The notes under the pieces are model-generated. The model did not search any database. It had not been told where the DNA came from and saw nothing but the letters and a program-made list of their open reading frames with translations. The position numbers were made by a program, and so were the translations under genes. A DNA stretch of 23,426 nucleotides. Origin: CAUPWF01 sp044425815 (GTDB lineage Bacteria; Bacillota; Clostridia; Lachnospirales; Lachnospiraceae). Each line of letters begins with the position of its first letter. Position 1 is the first letter of the stretch. This document shows positions 7,439-15,270 of this stretch, in pieces. The stretch covers positions 1-23,426 of the forward strand of contig JAWXVA010000037.1 of the NCBI GenBank assembly GCA_044425815.1. Direction: 5' to 3'.

Positions 7439-8661
7439 TTCACAACTAAAGTCGCATTGTGCCCACCAAATCCTAAAGAGTTGCTCATCGCATATTCTAC
7501 TTCTTGTTCGATTGGTGATCCAGTTACGTAATTCAAATCACATTCTTCATCTGTTTCCAATGTTCCCACTGTTTGATGAATAAATCCGTCTTCTATTGAT
7601 TTTACGCAGGTGATAAATTCTACTCCTCCTGCAGCTCCTAACAAATGTCCTATCATTGATTTTGTAGAATTGATTTTCACATCTTTTGCTGCTTCACCAA
7701 GTGCCATTTTAATCGCTCTAGTTTCAAATAAATCGTTATGATGTGTACTTGTTCCATGTGCATTGATATAGTCAATCTTTGATGGTTCAATTCCTGCTTC
7801 TTGTATCGCTAGGCTCATCGCTTTTCCTGCACCACTTCCATCTTCCATTGGTGATGTAATATGATACGCATCACATGTAGCTCCGTACCCTACTACTTCT
7901 GCATATATTTTGGCATCACGTGCTTTCGCATGTTCTAATTCTTCTAACACAACAATTCCTGCGCCTTCACCCATGACAAATCCTGCTCTATCTTTATCAA
8001 ATGGAATCGATGCTCTCGTAATATCTTCGGTTGTATTTAATGCCGTTAATGCCGTGAATCCTGCCACACCAACTGGAGTAATACAAGATTCTGTTCCTCC
8101 TGCTAGCATCACATCTGCATCTCCACATTGTATTGCACGATACGCATCACCTATGCTATGTGTTCCCGATGCGCATGCAGTTACAACATCTGTACATTTC
8201 CCTTTACATCCTAATTGTATTGCAACATTTCCTGCTGCCATATTAGAAATCATCATTGGTATTAATAACGGATTTACTCTAGACGGTCCTTTTTCTAATA
8301 ATTTCGTATGCTCGCGCTCCATACTTTCTAAACCACCAATACCAGAACCCACTATAACCCCGACTCTAAATGGATCTTCTTGAGTCATATCTATTCCTGA
8401 ATCTATAAGTGCTTCTTTCGCTGCAACTACAGCATATTGTGAAAATGGTTCCATTCTCTTTGCTGCCTTGAAATCCATATGTTCTTTTGCCACAAATCCT
8501 TTTAATTCTCCTGCTAAAGCCACTTTATAATCTGTCGTGTCGAATTTTGTAATACGATCAATTCCTACTTTCCCCTCTTTTACACCAGACCAGAAGTCTT
8601 CTACATTATTTCCAATTGGGGTCAATGCTCCCAGTCCTGTAACTACTACTCTTTTCTTCAT
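7417..8661 (-). CDS. fabF: 3-oxoacyl-ACP synthase II
   Basis: Condensing enzyme that elongates acyl-ACP with malonyl-ACP. The 414-aa thiolase-fold protein has the Cys-His-His triad: C163 in TACASGTHS, H302 in NAHGTSTHHND, H339 in MIGHLLGAAGG, plus K334 in NSTKSMIGH and the C-terminal GFGGHNA loop (398-404). It is the only long-chain condensing enzyme in the operon, so it must also extend cis-unsaturated intermediates if those are made here. AGGAG precedes the ATG by about six bases. It lies between fabG (86 bp gap) and accB. Confidence 0.95.
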   Translation of the reverse strand: MKKRVVVTGLGALTPIGNNVEDFWSGVKEGKVGIDRITKFDTTDYKVALAGELKGFVAKEHMDFKAAKRMEPFSQYAVVAAKEALIDSGIDMTQEDPFRVGVIVGSGIGGLESMEREHTKLLEKGPSRVNPLLIPMMISNMAAGNVAIQLGCKGKCTDVVTACASGTHSIGDAYRAIQCGDADVMLAGGTESCITPVGVAGFTALTALNTTEDITRASIPFDKDRAGFVMGEGAGIVVLEELEHAKARDAKIYAEVVGYGATCDAYHITSPMEDGSGAGKAMSLAIQEAGIEPSKIDYINAHGTSTHHNDLFETRAIKMALGEAAKDVKINSTKSMIGHLLGAAGGVEFITCVKSIEDGFIHQTVGTLETDEECDLNYVTGSPIEQEVEYAMSNSLGFGGHNATLVVKKFENVK

Positions 8662-8747
8662 GCTACACTCCTATATATTATGCTTCTTTCGATTATCATT
8701 TCTCTTATCCTATCGTTGCTTTATACTAACTTCATGATTCTTTTGCT

Positions 8748-9488
8748 CTATATTGCCATACCACCATCTACATGAATTACTTGCCCCGTAATATAACCTG
8801 CTTTTTCTGAGGCTAAATATGCAACCATATTTGCAACATCTTCTACTTGTCCAAATCTTCCAAGCGGAATCTGACCCACTGCTACTTCTTTTACTGAATC
8901 GCTCAACACCTCTGTCATCTCTGTTTCAATAAATCCCGGTGCAATCGCATTGACCGTAATTCCTCTAGATGCCATCTCTCTTGCCACTGATTTTGTAAGA
9001 CCTATCACTCCAGCTTTCGATGCAGAATAATTCGCCTGCCCGGCATTCCCAAGTACTCCTGATACCGATGAAAGATTAATAATTCGCCCTGATTTTTGTT
9101 TAAGCATTGTACGATTCACAAAGCGCATGCAATTAAATGTACCCTTGAGATTTGTATCTAATACTTGATCATAATCTTTTTCCGACATTCGCATTAATAA
9201 TCCATCTCTTGTAATACCCGCATTATTAACCAGAATATCTATTTTCCCAAAGTCTTTTACAATAGCTTTAAAAAACTCTTCGCACGCTGCAAAGTCTGCA
9301 ACATTACATTGGTAAGTGATTGCTTTCCCACCGTTTGCGTCTATAATACTTTGTACTTCTTTTGCTTTTTCTTCTGAGCCATTATAATTAATAATAACTG
9401 TCGCGCCTTGTGATGCTAATTCCATGGCAATCGCTTTTCCAATCCCACGGGAAGCTCCTGTTACTACTGCAATCTTATCTTTTAACAT
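8748..9488 (-). CDS. fabG: 3-oxoacyl-ACP reductase
   Basis: NADPH-dependent short-chain dehydrogenase reducing 3-oxoacyl-ACP to 3-hydroxyacyl-ACP. With the start at 9488 the protein is 246 aa, the usual FabG length. Features: TGASRGIG cofactor loop (11-18), NNAG (88-91), the catalytic Ser141 in NLSSVSG, Tyr154 and Lys158 in YSASK, and the C-terminal VIHVDGGM typical of FabG. The frame stays open upstream to 9545, but AAGGAG sits seven bases before the 9488 ATG and none precedes the earlier one. It is placed between fabD and fabF. Confidence 0.95.
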   Translation of the reverse strand: MLKDKIAVVTGASRGIGKAIAMELASQGATVIINYNGSEEKAKEVQSIIDANGGKAITYQCNVADFAACEEFFKAIVKDFGKIDILVNNAGITRDGLLMRMSEKDYDQVLDTNLKGTFNCMRFVNRTMLKQKSGRIINLSSVSGVLGNAGQANYSASKAGVIGLTKSVAREMASRGITVNAIAPGFIETEMTEVLSDSVKEVAVGQIPLGRFGQVEDVANMVAYLASEKAGYITGQVIHVDGGMAI

Positions 9489-9571
9489 TCCTATTCTCCT
9501 TCTTAATCTGAAGTCGTTTTGAAATTGATTGATAACCAACTCCATAATTTTTATCTCTATTTGGTTTGTGC

Positions 9572-10489
9572 TTATATTTTTTCTATAACTGCATCTATAT
9601 CAGAAAGTGTTTCGATATTATACATTGCAACATTACGATCAATCTTCTTCATAAAACCTGATAAAGTCTTACCTGGGCCTATCTCAATAAAGGTATCTAC
9701 ACCATTCGCAATCATTTCTCGAATACTTTGTTCCCATCGAACAGATGCCGATACTTGTTTCTCTAGTAATCCTTTTGTTGCTTGAATATCTGTTACTACT
9801 TTCGCTGTTACATTTGTCACATATGGGATAACTAACTCATTCAGCTCTACATTTTCTAAAACATCACCCAATTCTCTCCCTGCTTCTGCTAACATTGATG
9901 AATGGAATGGTCCACTTACATTTAATCGAATAACTCGCTTTGCTCCTACTTCCTTCAATGCTTCTTCTGCCAATACCACACTAGACACTTTCCCAGTAAT
10001 AACAATCTGACCCGGACAGTTGTAATTCGCAATGGACACACCTTCAATATTTTCAATAACAGATTCGATTGCTTCCCCTGTCATTCCTAGAACAGCTGTC
10101 ATTGCCCCTTCACCTAGCGGTACTGCATTCTGCATAAGAATTCCACGCTTACGAACCGTAGCGATTGCATCCATTGTGCTTATCCCTCCAGCTGTTGCAA
10201 TTGCAGCATATTCTCCTAAGCTTAACCCTGCGGTAACATCAGGATTTAATCCACGATGTTTGATAACTGCTGTCATCGCTAAACATGTCGTCACTAACGC
10301 TGCTTGTGTATATTCTGTGATATCTAATTGTTCGTTTTCTTCAAAACAAAGTTTCATCATATCTATTCCTAGAAGTTCTGTGGCTTGTTCAAAAATCTCT
10401 TTTGCCATCACTTCATTATCATAGAATTCTCTGCCCATGCCAATCTTTTGAGCTCCTTGTCCTGGATAGATAAATGCAATTTTACTCAT
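9572..10489 (-). CDS. fabD: Malonyl-CoA:ACP transacylase
   Basis: Transfers malonyl groups from CoA to AcpP. The 305-aa protein shows the N-terminal YPGQGAQ (8-14), the nucleophile S90 in AGLSLGEYAA (87-96), Arg in RKRGILMQ (113-120) and catalytic H196 in GPFHSSM. The start overlaps the end of fabK: the ATG lies at 10487-10489 and the fabK stop at 10482-10484, so the two are translationally coupled. An 83-bp gap separates it from the chosen fabG start. Confidence 0.95.
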   Translation of the reverse strand: MSKIAFIYPGQGAQKIGMGREFYDNEVMAKEIFEQATELLGIDMMKLCFEENEQLDITEYTQAALVTTCLAMTAVIKHRGLNPDVTAGLSLGEYAAIATAGGISTMDAIATVRKRGILMQNAVPLGEGAMTAVLGMTGEAIESVIENIEGVSIANYNCPGQIVITGKVSSVVLAEEALKEVGAKRVIRLNVSGPFHSSMLAEAGRELGDVLENVELNELVIPYVTNVTAKVVTDIQATKGLLEKQVSASVRWEQSIREMIANGVDTFIEIGPGKTLSGFMKKIDRNVAMYNIETLSDIDAVIEKI

Positions 10490-11420
10490 ATATATTTGTT
10501 CCCTTCAATAACTGTTCTGCCTGTCCTACGATTCGTTCAATCAATTCTTTAGCTGTACATTTATCTTGTACCAACCCTGCAATTTGACCTGCCATGATAC
10601 TTCCCGTTTCAACATCACCTTCGACTACTGCTCTTCGCAACCCACCTAATGATAGCAATTCTAGTTCTTCGAATGATGCTCCTTCTGCTTCTAACCGTAA
10701 ATATTCTTTTGTTTGTTTATTTCGAATGGTACGAACTGGGTGCCCAGTACTTCTTCCTGTTACCCTCGTATCAATATCTTTCGCTTTTATAATATATTTT
10801 TTGTAATTGTCATGGACAATCGATTCGTCTACTACCACAAAATGTGTCCCCATCTGCACTGCCTGTGCACCTAACATAAATGCAGCAGCCATTCCTCTTC
10901 CGTCTGCGATTCCACCCGCAGCAATCACAGGGATATTCAGGGCATCTACTACTTGTGGCACTAATGTCATAGTGGTAGATTCTCCAATATGTCCACCCGC
11001 TTCGCAACCCTCTGCAACAACAGCATCTGCACCACATCTCTCCATACGCCTTGCAAACGCAACCGATGCAACTACTGGAATCACTTTTACTCCTGCTTCT
11101 TTCCACATCGCCATATATTTCTCTGGAGTTCCTGCTCCTGTTGTTACTACTTTTACTTTCTCTTCTGCTATTACATTTGCTATCTCATCTGCTTCTGGAT
11201 TCAGAAGCATCAAATTAACCCCGAATGGTTTCTTTGTAATCTTTTTTATTTCTTTAATTTGTTCACGTACCCATGAAGCCGGCGCACCACCAGCTCCGAT
11301 GATACCTAATCCACCGGCTTCTGATACGCCAGCCGCAAGATGATATTCAGCAACCCATGCCATTCCGCCTTGAATAATTGGATATTCGATTCCTAGTAAC
11401 TTGGTTACCTCTGTTCTCAT
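10482..11420 (-). CDS. fabK: Enoyl-ACP reductase II (FMN-dependent)
   Basis: Flavin enoyl-ACP reductase completing each elongation cycle with a reduced nicotinamide cofactor; it replaces FabI, which is not seen in this window. The 312-aa protein has PIIQGGMAWV (14-23), VTTGAGTP (92-99), the catalytic His in EAGGHIG, which falls at residue 144 as in Streptococcus pneumoniae FabK, VIAAGGIADGRG and AVQMGTHFV. It lacks the C-terminal Cys cluster of the second family member in this operon, so the two paralogues are clearly distinguishable. AGAGG lies about nine bases before the ATG. It overlaps fabD by 8 bp and follows acpP after 81 bp of AT-rich sequence. Confidence 0.95.
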   Translation of the reverse strand: MRTEVTKLLGIEYPIIQGGMAWVAEYHLAAGVSEAGGLGIIGAGGAPASWVREQIKEIKKITKKPFGVNLMLLNPEADEIANVIAEEKVKVVTTGAGTPEKYMAMWKEAGVKVIPVVASVAFARRMERCGADAVVAEGCEAGGHIGESTTMTLVPQVVDALNIPVIAAGGIADGRGMAAAFMLGAQAVQMGTHFVVVDESIVHDNYKKYIIKAKDIDTRVTGRSTGHPVRTIRNKQTKEYLRLEAEGASFEELELLSLGGLRRAVVEGDVETGSIMAGQIAGLVQDKCTAKELIERIVGQAEQLLKGTNIYE

Positions 11421-11501
11421 AATTGCAACCTCTATCTTTCTATTTGTTAATTTTATATTGATTTTAATTTTATAAATTGATTTGATTTTGATTTTCAGGA
11501 A

Positions 11502-11726
11502 TTATTGGTTAGCCTTGATGTACGCTAATGCATCTCCAACTGTCACCATTTTTTCTAACTCTTCTGTTGGAATTTCAACGCCAAATTCTTCTTCCAATGA
11601 CATTACCATTTCAAATAAGTCTAATGAGTCTGCGCCTAAATCATCTTTAAACGAAGCTGTTTCTACTACTTCTTCCACGTCTACTCCTAAACCTTCTGCT
11701 ACTAGTTCTTGTAATTTTTCTAACAT
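11502..11726 (-). CDS. acpP: Acyl carrier protein
   Basis: 74-aa acidic four-helix protein carrying the growing acyl chain. The phosphopantetheine attachment motif GADSLDLFEMV is present with the modified Ser at residue 35; the usual DSLD core is kept. It lies between fabH and fabK, the common order in Firmicute fab clusters. An AGGAG-like site precedes the ATG (minus strand AAGGAGATTAAG). Confidence 0.97.
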   Translation of the reverse strand: MLEKLQELVAEGLGVDVEEVVETASFKDDLGADSLDLFEMVMSLEEEFGVEIPTEELEKMVTVGDALAYIKANQ

Positions 11727-11794
11727 AATCTTAATCTCCTTTTGATTTTCCTTTTAATATTTATTTTTATGTAATCCGGTCTATCCGGCAATTA

Positions 11795-12784
11795 CTATTT
11801 CCACTCTAGATATGTGGCTCCCCATGTAAGTCCTGCTCCAAACCCAGACATGACTAACTTCATTCCTGGTTTTAACACTTCATCTCGATTCAGCTCATCC
11901 AATAAAATCGGAATACTTGCCGATGATGTATTGCCATATTCCATCAAATTCATCGGAAATTTACTAATATCAACCTTTAATCTTTTTGCAACTGACTCTA
12001 CAATACGTCGATTCGCTTGATGCAAAATAAAGTAATCTATTTCGTCTTTATCTATATTTATTCGTCCCAATAATTCTTCTATGCAAGTTGGAACTTGTCT
12101 TACTGCAAATTTGAACACTTCTTGCCCATTCATATACATATAGCCAGTATTAGTTATATCACTGATGCTATCACTTTCTTTATTCAACAATGTTTTTCTA
12201 CTATGCACTGTATCACACGTTAACGCACTTCCTTTTGCTCCATTTGCATGCATCACTGGTGGATAAAACGCTCCTTCACTTGCCTGTACAACCACTGCTC
12301 CTGCTCCATCGCCAAACAAAATACACGTTCCACGATCAGACCAATCTACTATATTAGATAAACTCTCTGCTCCTATAATTAGAATCGTGCTCCCCATCCC
12401 TGTAGCAATATATGATTGAGCCGTATTATAGGCAAATAAAAATCCGCTACACGCAGCATTTAAATCAAAACAAGTTGCATTGATCGCCCCTATCTGTTCT
12501 TGGACCATACAAGCGGTGCTTGGCATTACAACATTCGACGACAATGTCGCCACAATAATCATATCAAGATCCCGCGCTTCTATTCCTGCACTAGCTATTG
12601 CTGATTCTGCAGCCTTGACTGCCATACTAACCGTTGTTTCATCCTCTATTACATGTCTATTCTTAACTCCTGTTCGTTCCTGTATCCATGTGTCGTTCGT
12701 GTCAACCATCTGCGATAGTTCCTCATTACTAACACACCTCTTAGGTATATAAGAACCTGTTCCTTTTACAATGCCAATCATCAT
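11795..12784 (-). CDS. fabH: 3-oxoacyl-ACP synthase III
   Basis: Initiating condensing enzyme, joining a short acyl-CoA with malonyl-ACP. The 329-aa protein has the Cys-His-Asn triad: C112 in NAACSGFLFAY, H255 in LHQANRRI and N285 in YGNTSSASIP, plus the C-terminal GFGAGLTWG loop. Two adjacent ATGs (12784 and 12781) are possible; GAGGAG suits either. It is the first gene of the operon, with a leader of about 100 bases between the predicted -10 and the start. The promoter carries a FabT-type operator. Primer preference (straight or branched) cannot be read from the sequence. Confidence 0.95.
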   Translation of the reverse strand: MMIGIVKGTGSYIPKRCVSNEELSQMVDTNDTWIQERTGVKNRHVIEDETTVSMAVKAAESAIASAGIEARDLDMIIVATLSSNVVMPSTACMVQEQIGAINATCFDLNAACSGFLFAYNTAQSYIATGMGSTILIIGAESLSNIVDWSDRGTCILFGDGAGAVVVQASEGAFYPPVMHANGAKGSALTCDTVHSRKTLLNKESDSISDITNTGYMYMNGQEVFKFAVRQVPTCIEELLGRINIDKDEIDYFILHQANRRIVESVAKRLKVDISKFPMNLMEYGNTSSASIPILLDELNRDEVLKPGMKLVMSGFGAGLTWGATYLEWK

Positions 12785-12860
12785 CCTGCTCCTCTATTCC
12801 ACCATTCGTGAATCTCTTCACGCTTTTCATCAATTGTCAAATCCTGTAAATTGCAGTCAA

Positions 12861-12897
12861 ATACTTTGATTTTAAAATACTTTGATTACCAAAGTAT
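12861..12897 (-). promoter_or_regulatory. FabT-type operator in front of fabH (one full site, one degenerate)
   Basis: Positions 12877-12897 form a perfect palindrome: ATACTTTG, a 5-base centre, CAAAGTAT. The inner 17-mer ACTTTGATTACCAAAGT fits the published FabT box pattern ANTTTGATTATCAAATT closely. A second ATACTTTGATT begins at 12861, exactly 16 bases away, with a poor right arm. The full site overlaps the predicted -10, the placement expected for repression. Confidence 0.7.
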
Positions 12898-12920
12898 ATC
12901 ACAATAAATAAAAAAGTCAA
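12893..12920 (-). promoter_or_regulatory. Predicted sigma-A promoter of the fab operon
   Basis: Minus-strand TTGACT (complement of 12915-12920) and TATACT (complement of 12893-12898) are separated by 16 bases. The -10 lies within the FabT palindrome and the -35 within the 3' arm of the preceding terminator hairpin. Confidence 0.6.
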
Positions 12921-12939
12921 ATAAAATTATTCGACTTTT
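12912..12939 (-). terminator. Intrinsic terminator after the Rpn gene
   Basis: An AT-rich stem of about 12 bp with one G-U pair (minus strand AAAAGTCGAATA pairing with TATTTGACTTTT) and a 4-nt loop runs into a T-run. It starts about 48 bp after the Rpn stop. Low GC makes the hairpin weak, but position and T-run fit. Confidence 0.5.
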
Positions 12940-12986
12940 CTTTCATCATTTTCTCTCAATCATCAACGGTACTAGCGAATAAGTAT

Positions 12987-13844
12987 CTATTTGACACACA
13001 TATACTTTCTCGCTTTTTCTTGAGAAATATGATACTTCTCTATTAATTTATGCTCGATGGTTGTATCTAGATATTCTAATTCTCTCATCATATCTATTGC
13101 TCCTAAGATTTTTCCTCTAGCCACCCCACGTCTTTCTCCACGGCTTTCTCCGCGTTCTTCACCACGCTTTTCTCCAATTTCAATTCCTCGTTTTAAAATA
13201 CCATCCATGATTTCACACATAACTTCTTGACCCTCGCTTTCTTCTTTTAGCCACCTTACTCGCCTTACCAAGTTAGGAAAGTATTTGTTACTTACTACCC
13301 CTTCACAATCCTTTAAATATTTTAATAACTCTGTCTGTTCTTTCGTATCCCCTTCACACGATAAACTAATATAATATTCCTCTATTCCATTCGGTATACT
13401 TGTATCAGTATTTTGTATAGTTCTTACCACTTTATTGATTCCCTTTTTCGTTTTAAGAAAATCAGCCTTGGTAATATAGATTCCATAGATATTATGAGCC
13501 TCTGCATAAGTCTTGCCCTTTTCCAATGACTTAATGTCCATACTAGAAATATTATACCGATTCCTCCTTATGCGATCCTCATTTGACTGAGGGTGCATCT
13601 CTATGCCTATCTGATTGCGACACTTATCTTCTGCCCAAATGTCGATTCTTACCGAATGATTGTTCATCTGCAAAACACTATACTGCGATTTCACATCAAT
13701 TATCTCTAATTCAACACCTGTAAGTATTCGGATAACCTCTTGGCATACCGCAATGTCTTCAAGGACAATTCCAAAGAATATATCACTAGTTAACTGTAAG
13801 GTTGGAATTGCATTAGTAGTTGTTTTTTCTGTTTCATTGATCAA
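12987..13844 (-). CDS. Rpn-family recombination-promoting nuclease / PD-(D/E)XK putative transposase
   Basis: 285-aa protein of the PDDEXK 'Rpn/transposase' family. The core VRIDIWAEDK followed by IGIEMH supplies D68 and E82; where the family often has E-x-Q it has E-M-H (H84). The N terminus LTSDIFFGIVL and the ISSMDIKSLEKGKTYAE helix are also typical. Residues 225-244 form an RGE-rich repeat linker. I choose a TTG start at 13844, which has AGGAGG five bases upstream; the frame opens at another TTG (13865) without a ribosome site. Family members promote RecA-independent recombination or act as toxic DNases in E. coli; the role here is unproven. No partner transposase genes or inverted repeats flank it. 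Confidence 0.8.
   Translation of the reverse strand: MINETEKTTTNAIPTLQLTSDIFFGIVLEDIAVCQEVIRILTGVELEIIDVKSQYSVLQMNNHSVRIDIWAEDKCRNQIGIEMHPQSNEDRIRRNRYNISSMDIKSLEKGKTYAEAHNIYGIYITKADFLKTKKGINKVVRTIQNTDTSIPNGIEEYYISLSCEGDTKEQTELLKYLKDCEGVVSNKYFPNLVRRVRWLKEESEGQEVMCEIMDGILKRGIEIGEKRGEERGESRGERRGVARGKILGAIDMMRELEYLDTTIEHKLIEKYHISQEKARKYMCVK
13126..13173 (-). repeat. Four 12-bp tandem repeats within the Rpn gene
   Basis: Units CCACGTCTTTCT, CCACGGCTTTCT, CCGCGTTCTTCA and CCACGCTTTTCT follow each other on the plus strand and encode Arg-Gly-Glu-X repeats. Being a multiple of three, gain or loss of a unit would keep the frame. Confidence 0.8.
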
Positions 13845-13865
13845 TTTCTCCTCCTGTTTCTCCAA

Positions 13866-14199
13866 TAATAAAGGAAGCCATAAATCAACTTTGATTAATA
13901 CATTATAATCGTTTTAATACAGTAAATTGGTTTCTACCACACTTTATAATTAGGTTTGATTTTTATTGGATTATAAAGCATGATTCATTGAATTTCTAAG
14001 ATTAGAATTAAGACCCACTAGATGTGGTAGATATAATAGAATGCTTCTGCTTTGTTTCAGTATAATACTACGATTTTGTAAATGCAAGAGAAACTTTCGT
14101 TCCATCTGAGTTGCTCACAATTACATATGATTTTTCATCTATATCTTCTTTCTGATTGTTATTTTATTTCATTTATTGAAAGCTGAAAAAGGAAGTGTA
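13866..14199. other. Intergenic AT-rich region with one gene remnant
   Basis: About 330 bases between the Rpn start and the xpt terminator. It holds a possible coding remnant at 14068-14163 and a 9-bp inverted repeat (CTTTATAAT at 13942-13950, complement at 13970-13978). No complete gene, tRNA or clear promoter pair was recognised. Confidence 0.5.
14068..14163 (-). pseudogene. Possible C-terminal remnant of an unknown protein
   Basis: A minus-strand frame bounded by stops reads about 31 residues, including EKSYVIVSNSDGTKVSLAF. The pattern of alternating hydrophobic residues around a SDGTKV turn looks like a real beta-rich C terminus rather than random translation, but there is no start codon or ribosome site. 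The parent family is not recognised. Confidence 0.3.
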
Positions 14200-14227
14200 C
14201 GAAATAGATGATTACTCATCTATTTCG
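14200..14227 (-). terminator. Terminator hairpin after xpt
   Basis: A perfect 12-bp stem CGAAATAGATGA/TCATCTATTTCG with a 4-nt loop lies 17 bp after the xpt stop. On the minus strand the following bases are ACACTTCCTTTTTC, an imperfect but T-rich tail. Confidence 0.65.
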
Positions 14228-14244
14228 CAACACCCCCTTTGTAA

Positions 14245-14820
14245 TTAACTAAATTTCATCGTTCCATTTTCAACATCTACGGATTCTATAATCGCTAAGC
14301 TCTCTAACTGTATCCCTTTCTCACGAATAAGCTTTCCGCCTTTTTGCCAACCTTTTTCAACCGCAATCCCGATTCCTTCCACTGTAGCACCTGCATCTTT
14401 CACAAGTGAAAGCAACCCTTCTAAGGCACATCCGTTAGCTAGAAAATCATCTATAATTAACACTCGATCTTCTTTCCCGATAAATTTCTTCGATATAATC
14501 ACATTATATGTACGATTGTGTGTAAAACTTTCGATAGGAACAGAGTACACTTCCCCATCTAAATTAATGCTCTCACTCTTCTTTGCAAATATGACTGGTA
14601 CATTAAAATGCTGTGCTGCTATACAAGCAATTCCAATTCCTGATGCTTCAATTGTAAGAATCTTATTAATCTTCTTATCCGCAAATAACTTCTTCCATTC
14701 TTTCCCCATCTCATTAAACAATTCTGTATCCATTTGATGATTAAGAAAGCTATCTACTTTCACAACACTCCCATTTTTTACGACACCATCTTTTTGAATT
14801 CTTTCTTCTAGTAATTTCAT
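14245..14820 (-). CDS. xpt: Xanthine phosphoribosyltransferase
   Basis: Type I phosphoribosyltransferase salvaging xanthine (and possibly hypoxanthine) to its nucleotide with PRPP. The 191-aa length and the N terminus MKLLEERIQKDG match Bacillus-type Xpt. The PRPP motif VLIIDDFLANGCA lies at 120-132, and TIEASGIGIA (56-65) forms the adjacent loop. A weak AAAGG precedes the ATG. In many Firmicutes a guanine riboswitch controls xpt; none is recognisable in the 70-170 bases upstream. It lies downstream of a HAD pseudogene in the same direction. With add it gives the window two purine-salvage genes. Confidence 0.92.
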   Translation of the reverse strand: MKLLEERIQKDGVVKNGSVVKVDSFLNHQMDTELFNEMGKEWKKLFADKKINKILTIEASGIGIACIAAQHFNVPVIFAKKSESINLDGEVYSVPIESFTHNRTYNVIISKKFIGKEDRVLIIDDFLANGCALEGLLSLVKDAGATVEGIGIAVEKGWQKGGKLIREKGIQLESLAIIESVDVENGTMKFS

Positions 14821-14892
14821 AAATAATTACACCTTTCTCGTCTGTATATCTGTAGAAATTTATCTTATATCAATAAATCTAATTATAATATT

Positions 14893-15270
14893 CTACATGA
14901 TTTTCCCTAATAAGTCTATGACTTGAAGTAAATTTCCGAATATAAAATCTATCTGCGCTAGTATTTCATCTTTGGGTTCTACTAAATCTCAGGATGTGGT
15001 TTCCCATGTATCACCAAACAATTGCATCGGAAAATCAGATGAAACGTTAGCTCTAAAATACGCTTCTCGACGTTTCACATTGAATCCAATTGTATGATAA
15101 ATATGATTGCCAAAATCTTGTCCAAAACCGAGTTCTTCTCCTGATAATGACCATGCCCTTTGTACTACACGCTCGGAATCAAATAATAGGCCATCAATAT
15201 CCAATACAAGGCCTTTGATATTCACCTCTTTTTTTCCACCATTGTTCCTATCAAGTACTTCTATAATCAT
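14893..15270 (-). pseudogene. HAD-superfamily phosphatase (beta-phosphoglucomutase-like), internally deleted
   Basis: The front half encodes the HAD nucleophile motif LDIDGLLFDSE (D24, D26) and the start of the cap (IGFNVKRREAYFRAN). The frame then meets TGA at 14989-14991. Reading on in the same frame gives DLVEPKDEILAQIDF and NLLQVIDLLG, which looks like the normal C terminus of the family, ending at TAG (14893-14895). The whole is about 125 codons against about 215 for an intact enzyme, so motifs II-IV are gone. The ATG overlaps the stop of the upstream cysteine-cluster gene (ATGA), although the original enzyme may have begun at the GTG before NIKGLVLD. It is a decayed gene, not a partial read. 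Confidence 0.75.

Noticed and set aside
10807..11343. Long plus-strand open frame across fabK
   Set aside because: It is antisense to a complete, motif-rich fabK and has a Thr/Ala/Pro-heavy composition typical of a shadow frame.
11457..11500. Repeated TTGATTT runs between acpP and fabK as extra FabT sites
   Set aside because: They are low-complexity direct repeats without the inverted CAAA half, so they do not form the palindrome.
11767..11794. CCGG-TCTAT-CCGG between acpP and fabH as an internal terminator
   Set aside because: The stem is only about 4 bp and is not followed by a T-run on the minus strand.
12987..13844. Rpn gene as an insertion sequence with its own ends
   Set aside because: No terminal inverted repeats or target duplications are seen around it; the family name 'transposase' does not by itself make it an IS.
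14821..14990. Guanine/xanthine riboswitch expected upstream of xpt
   Set aside because: The minus-strand leader lacks the conserved purine-riboswitch core and paired loops; the space is filled by the tail of the HAD pseudogene.
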